Positions 56,195 to 64,000 of a stretch of 64,000 nucleotides of DNA are shown here, in pieces; the first letter of the stretch is position 1, and each line of letters opens with the position of its first letter. The notes under the pieces are model-generated. The model was not told the origin of the DNA and made no database searches. It saw nothing but the letters and a program-made list of their open reading frames with translations. The position numbers were made by a program, and so were the translations under genes. The DNA comes from Triatoma infestans (taxonomy: Eukaryota > Arthropoda > Insecta > Hemiptera > Reduviidae): contig JAAEAF010003349.1 of the NCBI GenBank assembly GCA_011037195.1, positions 89,299-153,298 of the forward strand, read 5' to 3'.

Positions 56195-56720
56195 ATGTAG
56201 TAGAAGAACGAAATAAAAGAAAATAATAGTTTTGAAAAATAGAATTTTGTTAATATTTTAAATGTATCTTAGTGCAGTGAAAAGGAGTCAGGTACTGTAA
56301 TTTAAGGTCATTGCTATTAGGGGAGACAAAGGCATAAGAATCCGTTAAATTAATACAATGCCACTTGGCCAACTGTTTTGTAAGAGAAGGCATTCTTTCG
56401 AACCGTCTGCGTTCTGCTTTCTAACAAGAATACAGTTGGTTGTAGACACCGAAGCAGAACACTTGTTTTTCACTCTCTTAGCATCAGTGCATATTAATAA
56501 CTTTATAATATCTTGCAAATAACTTGTAGTTATTATTTTATTAGAATATATTTATTGTTAGCAGCGGTGACTAGTTTCTTATTTCTGATACTTCTCTCTT
56601 AAAGATATATACTTACAAGCCCTTTTACTAAACCACTCGTGCTACCTAAGCTACCACTAACTACTCTACAACACATCAAACCAAATAACATTTCATACAC
56701 CTTCATGGTCCTTGTTCCAT
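56195..56720 (+). repeat. Dispersed repeat D, copy 2
   Basis: Collinear with 3970-4530: AGTCAGGTACTGTAATTTAAGG, ATACAATGCCACTTGGCCAA, CTCTTAGCATCAGTGCATA, ACTAAACCACTCGTGCTACC. Confidence 0.75.
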
Positions 56721-57635
56721 CTCACTCTTACGATAATCCGATTTACATATAAAGTTTTCTATAAATTAAAGAAAAAGTGAAGATAATGGACAAAAATTTG
56801 CTAACATATTGATCGTTTCAAAGAAAAATTTGATGAAATTATGTTAAGGGCATGCCAGGGGTTAAACATATTTTTGAAAAACCAACCTTGGATAAATGAC
56901 AGTAATATTAGTTAAGAATACTATAATACTGTTGATGGATAATGAGTCTGTATTATTACCATAATTACCAAGAGGAATATCTAAGTGTACTGATGATGAT
57001 TATTACAAGAAAGAACTTTATAAGAAGTGTTGATAAATCTACTTTTAGAAACAATGGCCCATGAAAATCACAATGAGAATATTTCTATTTTAATTACTTT
57101 TGTTTATTAATGTGTTGGCTTAGATTCATTTTAATATTTACTGGTTGAATAAATCTACACAAAAATTTAAGATTTTCTTTATCAGATTAACAAAAAGAGT
57201 TTTTAAACTCAACAAATAAAAAAAATTATAATTTTTTTTCCCTGAAATATTAATCTTCATTTCAATTAAGGAGATCAAATTGTAATGATTTGCTTTAAAT
57301 AATGAAAATTTTAGTTAAATGTAGCTGTACGATTAGTTCCTTCAGTCATGCGATCAGTTTACCTCACACATTTTCCGCTAAAAATTTAGTAGAAATGACT
57401 GAAATTATGGATGTTTCCACATGACCCCTGATGCATTCTGCTTACCACAGTTTCAAATCAATGTTCATCCATTGTTTAAAATCGAAAAATTCAAATATTT
57501 TTTTTTCCTATTTAGAAACCTAAAAATCAAATTTGTGATAGAAATTTTACTTCTTATTTTTATTGTTTTTTAAATACTCTCCCCAATGAGGTTTAAGGAA
57601 AGAATATCTCTTAGACATTATTAGTGTGTTATTGT
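56721..57635. other. AT-rich DNA, no recognised gene
   Basis: No feature supported. Confidence 0.5.
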
Positions 57636-58225
57636 GTACTAGAATTAGAATTAGAATGACGCAGGGGGGGACTCAAACCCAGGCACTGCAGCCTCCCATT
57701 GAGGCTTATTGTGCCAACCCCTCGAAACCTAATAGAGGAAGCACCCCCTCTTCATGAGGTCCAGAACCTTCCCCACCAGTCCTTTTGGAGTACGATTTCC
57801 TCCGGTCTCAACGTGCCGAAGACCTCGTACCGCAATCTGCCGATTGCATTGCAACAAACAGAAGATGAGAGGCCGTCTCTTCCTCCTCCTGACACAGTCT
57901 GCACAAGGGCACTAAATCCACCAATCCCACATTGTGCAGATATTTCTTGAACCTACCATTCCCAGTAAACAGGCCTGTTATCAGAGAAATGATATCTGCT
58001 TAGACCCAGGGTGTCTCTGGTTCTTCTTCTACACAGCTCTGGCATGACGATTTTGCCGTGTTTTGCCCCAGTAATTAGCCGCCAGTGACGATTATGCTCT
58101 CACCGAGTCCATTCTCTCAGAGACGCCCTCGCCATGCTTTTGGCTATTCCCAGAACAGGTTCCGGCCCACAGAAGGGAGTACTCGCTCCGTCCCTGGCCA
58201 GTTGGTCGGCTAATTCGTTAAATAT
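57636..58225 (-). pseudogene. RNase H end and C-terminus of a non-LTR element
   Basis: Minus strand begins NELADQLARDGASTP (about 58225-58180), then FCGPEPVLGIAKSMARASLR and EWT.., the standard run after the RNase H GNE.AD.LAR.G block of I/R1-like elements (GPEP..GI). Later blocks FSDNRPVYWEWQVQEISAQ and SALVQTVSGGGRDG (zinc-finger remnants) are in changed frames. The 3' side ends in (CTAATT)n (57640-57658 on the plus strand as AGAATT repeats). The plus frame 57699-57950 is antisense to this relic. Confidence 0.75.
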
Positions 58226-58334
58226 AATCTCCTATTGTGCACTATATGTGCAATATTAGGGAGCCCAGCTTCATGCACTATATATATTCCGTATCCAATA
58301 CAATGACTTCTAGATAGGACTTTCAAAAACCCTT

Positions 58335-58690
58335 CAAAGTCTTGATATTGGACAAAGGGCATGAAAGAACGGGCCGCCAATTTCAAGCGTATCTGTGTGG
58401 TACATGGATGGATCTAGGATGGAGTGGGAGCCGGCTTGTACGGGGCCTATCCGAGATGTAACATCTCGGAAAGACTGGGAAGGCTATCCACATTCATTCA
58501 GGCGGATCTAGTTGCAATTATTATTTAACCCGCCGAAATAAGGAGATGGGGAGCATATAATTCCAGAGGTGCGGGCCTGCTAGGTATCAGGAAAGTTAGT
58601 AGCCGTAATAAGGTTTTTCTGGTTTGGATACCCGGGCATTCAGGTCACAGGGACAATGAAGCGGCAGATCGCCTAGCCCAGGAAGGTTCC
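58335..58690 (+). pseudogene. RNase H domain relic of another non-LTR element, opposite strand
   Basis: Plus strand: VWYMDGSRM (the first RNase H aspartate), a broken middle with SRGAGLLGIRKVSSRNKV, then FLVWIPGHSGHRDNEAADRL and AQEGS at about 58615-58688. It ends where the RNase H terminal block begins on the minus strand at 58225. The two NE.AD.LA blocks are only about 60% identical in nucleotides, so these are different elements and not one inverted copy. Confidence 0.75.
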
Positions 58691-58823
58691 ATTGGGATCC
58701 TCATCGGACCTTAACCGTTCTGCGTCATCGCAAGATGCCTCAGGAATGCATCCATCAGTACATGGATTTTCACATTTGGTTATTGCAACTTCGATTATCT
58801 GTGACATTTTTTTTTTTTTTTTT

Positions 58824-59240
58824 TTACTTTCTCTCAGTACATATTGTGATTGCGTCAAATTTTCGAAATTTTAGTTTTTCCCGGAAGTAGAAATTAAAAA
58901 TTCTCAAAAATGAGAAATCGCAGGAACATCAAACTTAATATCCCGTTCTGACATTGCTTCTGACAACAAGGTATGGTCAAAATCCATCAGCCGGATGTGC
59001 GCATTTACGGAATAATTTCTTTCTTTTTTTATTTTATTTTAGTTTTCCGCGATTTTCTCAAAAACACCTTTCTGTTATTTTTGAAGCATTTTTCAGAGAA
59101 ATTGATTTTTTTTAGGATTCTGTGGGTGCAGCAACGTCAAGCTGGGCAACGCTGTAATGTATGGTTCTCCCACCTCGTAATATTAGAATAAATTAGAAGC
59201 ATTGGCTAGAACTCCAAAACGACTAAAACGATTTTTTGTT
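58824..59240 (+). mobile_element. Family A element, partial
   Basis: After a T run comes ACTTTCTCTCAGTACATATTGTGATTGCGTCAAATTTTCG (left end of family A; hairpin eroded), then about one unit. It is truncated at its right side. Confidence 0.65.
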
Positions 59241-59941
59241 TTCAGTTTCATTTATTCCAATTATGAGGCAGTATTGTGATGATAAGTTTTAAAAGATTTT
59301 ACTTTTATTAAAAATTTTAATTTATAAAGGTCAATTAAGGTATAATTCAATTTAAGCTAATGCTTTATCTATGGAACTGCAACTTACAATTTCTATTCTA
59401 TCGAGTAACGTTCAAATAAAATTGAATTCTATATATTTTTAATGATATAAACCTCAGAGAAAGACATATCTTTCAAATGTAGGCGTAAAAGAAGAAGTGA
59501 AATAACATTGCCAAGTGAATAGTTATAGAGAATACTGCCGGGTATTAAGTGGTATGTAGAAAGGGTTTGAAGACAAGAGATGTCAGCTTCAGGTAGAATC
59601 AGATGGCTTCATCTGTCGCTACCATATGACCACTCCATATCCATACCCGCCCTCCTTTCCTGTTTTGCTTCCTTACATTTGCTTTCTCTCGGAATAGACA
59701 CACAAAGATCTCTCTAGCTAACATACAAAGCCTTGCCATTGTCTAGTAGTAATTAATTCTATACTAAAATGTCTCATTACCATGCCCTACATTGTTTAAA
59801 TAATTTCTATAATTTTCTACGTCAGAACATTTATATATTTTTTTTGTTTTATGAATTTGTCTGATTGCTGTGCTAATTAATTTCTTGGTTTTTCTCTTTT
59901 ATTGAGGGATCGGCAGCTGATAAAAAGTACTTCAACTGCTT
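59241..59941. other. No recognised gene
   Basis: AT-rich; no coding or repeat signal recognised. Confidence 0.45.
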
Positions 59942-59990
59942 GGTGGCCAACATTTCGACCAACTTCTTGGCCTTCATCAAGGCTCTATTT
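59942..59990 (-). repeat. Isolated CTGANGA-type motif
   Basis: Minus strand: CTTGATGAAGGCCAAGAAGTTGGTC then GAAATGTTGGCCACCAA. The stem GGCCAA/TTGGTC has one G-U pair; a second hairpin TTGG-CCA-CCAA follows GAAATG. Confidence 0.6.
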
Positions 59991-60649
59991 AAAAAAAGAA
60001 AATAATAATAATAACCATTTATTGTTTTACTTCTTCTTTATTGTTTTACTGTTTTACTTTAGAATATATAAAAAAATCGGCATTAAGCCGTGGCAACTTT
60101 AAAAGTTAGAGTGGTGTTAATAATCATATTTAATTACGTTAGGTAAATACAAAAATTTACATGTCCAACCAATATGCTAAAACTTCAGAGAAACCCAAAT
60201 TAAGTTTCTGAGATTCACTACAGATTCTCCTAGATACACACCGATTAGTTCCCTCCACGAACACAATGGTTTACCATTCATTAAAGATGTCATAAAACAA
60301 GCGACAGAAAGATTTTTCTTTAAATTCAGAAATAAGTAACAATGATTTAATTAAAAATATAGGTGTGTGTATAATGTAAATATTCATTACAAACATAAAA
60401 GAATTAAGTATACTTTAAGTAGCTAAGTTTTTATCTAAAATTCTCTTTTAATCTTATTTTATATTAGGTTTTTTGTTCGTCCATTTCCTAATATTGAAAT
60501 AGCCGTGCTTACTCTTTTATTTTGAATCTCAGAGTTATAGATCCTTTTCTGGCACTCTAATTTATTATGAAAATATGTATTGAACGTAAAATAAAGAGTA
60601 TTATTATTATTATTATTATTAAATAAAAAAATACAAGTGAAAAAAAAAA
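59991..60649. other. No recognised gene; (ATT)n
   Basis: (TTA)n at about 60600-60622. Otherwise AT-rich. Confidence 0.5.
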
Positions 60650-61566
60650 ATAGAAATTATAAAGTTCTCAGAAAACCATTCAGTAAAGACGCCATTTTTG
60701 GTTCTGGATTTTCTTCATGGAATTTTACCAAAGTATTAAGGTGAAACCTGAAAATATAGGTATTAGAACCATAAATTGTTCAGAAGTTATGCTGGTAGAA
60801 AACATCTACAGAAAGCTTTCCTTAAAAACTTCTCAAAAATCAATTCTATTGGACAATATTTCAAATAAATTATAATAGGTTAAATAGTTAGTATAAAATC
60901 TTAACGATTTTCTTTTTAACGCAATATGTTTGAAGCCACTTTCGAGAAAAATCTTGTAGAATTGGAAAAAAAAACATTTAGTAAACCTTGTTTTGAGATT
61001 CCACGGTATACCTAAATTGTAGATCAAGTTTGAGTTTGCGTAATTTACGTTTTTGAGATATTTTCTTCTTTTTCTCTCTCTTGCTTAGCTTTTGCACACA
61101 CATAAACAAATTTGGAAATCCTCTAATACTTCGAATGTATAAATACTATACAGGTGTTAGAACCATATATTGTACTGAAGTAGTACTATGTAAGCTTTAC
61201 GCATTGCCCTCCCAAATCTACCAAAACATCAATTTTCCCCCAAAAAATGTTTCAAATAAAAGTGATAGCTATTTATCTGTGTAGATAATGTACAAAGTTT
61301 AAATAATATCGTGAGAGCGGTTTTTTAAGAGAATCGTGAAAAATCCATTTTGTAAAGCCGCACTTTCGGTTAGTGGATTTTGCCTGTAACCTACGTGTCA
61401 CATGTGGCGATAGTACATAAACGAGATAAGAAATTTGAGCTTTCTGCTATTATTTTTCGTTTTTGAGATATTTTGTTTGTATACAGAACGTTTGTTAAAA
61501 ACAGTTTTTTTCGAACTCAAAAGACTTTAAAACATGCATTTCCGATGAGAACTCAGTTTCGAAAAT
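60650..61566 (-). mobile_element. Family A element, old copy
   Basis: Minus-strand landmarks (TTTCGGTTAGTGGATTTTG, CGTTTTTGAGATATTTTG, CATTTCCGATGAGAACTCAG) at 61360-61560 correspond to the left end of the reference copy. Two diverged units lie before them. Neither terminal hairpin is recognisable. Confidence 0.6.
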
Positions 61567-62185
61567 ATAATGGTTGTGTTAGGTGGAGAGAATTGGGTTT
61601 GTTTGATGAGTTAAGAAGAAGAGTTGGTTAATATTGGTTAACTGATCTATTAATAAATAGACACAGATTGCCTGGACTTTTCAATGAATGAATGTTTAAG
61701 GTAGAGTGGTAAATGGGTAATGACACGTAGTGATTGGCTGCATTGAACTGTCCTCAACTGTATCTAACTGTCTTTTTATGGACTATCCGTCGCTATATTT
61801 ATACAGCTTCTCCCACTCCAGTCCGAGAGAGTGGTTGAGATTCTCTTGCTCTCTTTGGTTGCTGCTCGCTCTCTTGCTGAATATAATAAATGTGTTGGAT
61901 GGAGATAATTGGTTTTGTTTGATGAGTTAAGAAGAAGACTTGGGTAACTGATATATTAATAAATAGATCTAGACTGCCTGGACTTTACAATGGATGTATG
62001 TTTAAGCTAGAGTGGTATGAGAATGACACGTACCGATTCGATATACTGAACTGATTTCAACTTTCTTGAACTATGTTTATGGACTGTCCATCGCTATATT
62101 TATACAGCTTCTCCCACTCCAGTCCGAGAGAGTGGTTGAGATTCTCTTGCTCTCTTTGGTTGCTGTTTGCTCTCTTGCTGTTACA
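61567..62185 (+). repeat. Two tandem units of a 309-bp-satellite relative
   Basis: Period about 304 bp (GCCTGGACTTT at 61671 and 61976; CACTCCAGTCCGAGAGAGTGG in each). Shares order and the CACTC..GAGAGAGTGG hairpin with 11838-12748 but differs at many positions. The two local units are more alike than either is to the distant array, so the arrays homogenise locally. Confidence 0.85.
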
Positions 62186-62942
62186 GAAAATTTGACTGGA
62201 ACGCGATTCCATACTTTTCCTCTTGTCAGTAAGGCAAAGCAAAAATATAGAACGTTAGATAAAAATTTAAACTATTCTCTCCAATTTTGGGAAATTCTAT
62301 CATATTCGAAGTAATTTATTTCATTTTGCTTTTTCTTGCTTTGCTAGGAATTTAAATTGCCCCAAAACATTTTATTTTACATTAAAAAAATCAACAATAT
62401 AACAATTTAAATAGTTTAAATTATGAAAACGCACTTTTTTTTTTGTTTGCTCTATGCACTATATTTTAGATATCATTTAGTCAGGTGAATTAATATATAA
62501 TTAAGTCAACGCACTTTATTTATTTAATAATATGTTTTTTTATTAATGTTTACTTATGAGTGTATTTTTTTAACCGGAGAGGCAATATGTTCAACATATT
62601 CTATTTTCTTAGAGCTTCACTTGTTGTGCGATTGCTGTGCGATTTGCTTATTATATATTTATTTTTTTTATAAAAACAGGGTATATCACTAGTCCCGATA
62701 CTAATATACGTATTTTCACACGTTCAAATTAATATGTTGTTGAACTTATAAAAAATGCGACCTCAAATCAACTTGGTGTCAAATCAATGAATATTATCTA
62801 AACTTCTAAGCAATAATCCAATCATATAAGCTGGAGTCAAGAGCTATGCAAACACGCAACAATGCTTCTACTTTCTGCACTAAAAGAAAGTACTAAACAT
62901 TTATAGAAAGTAAAACAATTGTATTTTTATTTTTTGTTTGAA
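62186..62942. other. AT-rich DNA, no recognised gene
   Basis: No feature supported. Confidence 0.5.
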
Positions 62943-63153
62943 GGGGAAGGGAATAGCTAAGTGGTTAGCGTACTGGACTCCCATGCGGAGGATCCGGGTT
63001 CGAGTCCAACTGTTAAGGCCTTAGATTTTTTCTTCCCAGGAGTCTCTACAGCTTACTGTCCGGTGATGGTACGAGTGTTGTCTGAAACGAGAAAAGGCCG
63101 GCAGTGCTAGTGACCATAGATGTTGACGCGCCTTAAATTAAAAAAAAAAAATC
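62943..63153 (+). mobile_element. tRNA-derived SINE-1, complete reference copy
   Basis: GGGAATAGCTAAGTGGTTAGCG (A box), GGATCCGGGTTCGAGTCC (B box), body with TCTTCCCAGGAGTCTCTAC and GCCGGCAGTGCTAGTGACCA, tail GATGTTGACGCGCCTTAAATT and poly(A). The poly(A) runs straight into the stem-loop end of the next family A copy. Confidence 0.88.
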
Positions 63154-64000
63154 TGGTGCGAAACACTCACACAACTGTGTCTCCTTTACTCCAGTAGTCA
63201 AAATTAATAATTGAGCAAATTTTATAGTGAGTGTTACCAAATTTGCAATGAATTCGTCGAAGTGAAAACACTGTCTAATAACTTCCGTTTTACTATTTCT
63301 GAAAACTCGGAAGTTGGGTCATATATTCAATTCCTAGGTATTGCAATTGGATGACATAATTGTATAATCAACTGTGATAGCATTTTAAAGAAAAACATAA
63401 CCCCCCTCTCCCAAAAGTCCCCTTAAATGAATTTATCAGGGGAAAAGTTTCAAATAAAAGTTGTAGCTCTTTATATGTATAGTTAACAACTCTGGTTTAA
63501 AGAAAATCGTTGGAGCCATTTTCGAGAAAATACCAGAAAACTGAAAATTATATTTCAGTAAAAACGCACTCCGGTTATCTATTTTTTTTTCAAACTCGGA
63601 ATTTCAACAACATATTTAATTCTAATTAACATTATTTAGATGACAGAATTGTCTAATATACTGAAACAGCAGTAAGATGAAAACCTACCCCACCCCTCCC
63701 CCAGAAGTGCCCTTAAATGAATTTTCCTGGAGAAATGTTTCAAATAGAAGTTGTAAGCTCTTTGTATGTGTATTTGCATTAATGCCAAGTTTAAAGAAAA
63801 TCTTCGGAGCCATTTTTGAGAAAATTGCAAAAACGTTAAAAAAACAACTATTAAAGTAGTATTTCCGGTTGAGGAATATTGACACATAACGCACCGTCAG
63901 ATCCCATGGTGATACCTAAACGTAATATCAAGTTTCAACTTTCTACGGTTTTTCGTTTTTGAGCTATGCTGTTTCACATACACATACATACACAACACAC
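63154..64000 (-). mobile_element. Family A element, cut by the window end
   Basis: Minus-strand copy starting at the stem-loop end (TCTGGTGCGAAACACTCACA), with two full units. It reaches the TTTCGTTTTTGAGCTATGCTG block and a CA-rich tract at 63977-64000, so about the last 150 bp lie outside. Frames at 63636-63894 are repeat sequence. Confidence 0.82.

Noticed and set aside
57636..58690. Single element inverted by twin priming
   Set aside because: The overlapping RNase H block exists in both halves with only about 60% nucleotide identity, which a single insertion cannot produce.

Overview
This window is AT-rich, gene-poor animal DNA in which I find no convincing host gene and no bona fide tRNA, rRNA or snRNA gene. 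What can be recognised is a dense graveyard of transposable elements. Their mix points to an arthropod, most likely an insect: I-type and REL-endonuclease non-LTR elements, piggyBac and Tc1/mariner-like transposases, several tRNA-derived SINEs, solo LTRs and a TTAGG motif. A sap-feeding hemipteran would fit but is a guess. One assembly gap (20 N) lies at 44061-44080.

Layout. 1-6.1 kb: piggyBac relics, one of them a 210-bp fragment inserted into an RNase H relic with a 26-bp target duplication; a solo LTR; dispersed repeat D; and a young mariner-type element rebuilt as a foldback with about 530-bp arms. 7-17 kb: a SINE joined to a roughly 950-bp tandem-repeat element (family A), a 309-bp satellite array, and two 5'-truncated non-LTR elements in opposite orientation, both ending in AAT/TAA repeats. 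17.4-23.9 kb: the richest part, an almost full-length I-superfamily retrotransposon with ORF1 (zinc knuckles) and ORF2 (endonuclease, reverse transcriptase, RNase H), broken by at least five frameshifts. Its ORF2 stop codon lies inside four TTAGG repeats. 24.3-28.2 kb: a 3.9-kb near-perfect inverted repeat. 28-44 kb: a decayed mariner-like transposase, a second solo LTR, two nearly complete family A copies, and non-LTR relics including an R2/R4-type endonuclease region. 44-64 kb: inverted satellite pieces, more SINEs and MITEs, two RNase H relics facing opposite ways, and more family A copies to the window end.

How the pieces relate. Family A occupies roughly a tenth of the window. Its build (subterminal inverted repeats, internal tandem repeats of about 300 bp, a terminal stem-loop, T-rich flanks on both sides) resembles that of non-autonomous Helentron elements (HINE/DINE-1 type), which is an inference. 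SINE-1 and SINE-3 share a 3' tail although their tRNA-like heads differ. Several short inverted-repeat elements carry one recurring motif, CTGANGA + variable hairpin + CCGAAAC, whose hairpin bases covary between copies. The non-LTR elements could supply the reverse transcriptase that mobilises the SINEs, but the sequence does not show which one does.
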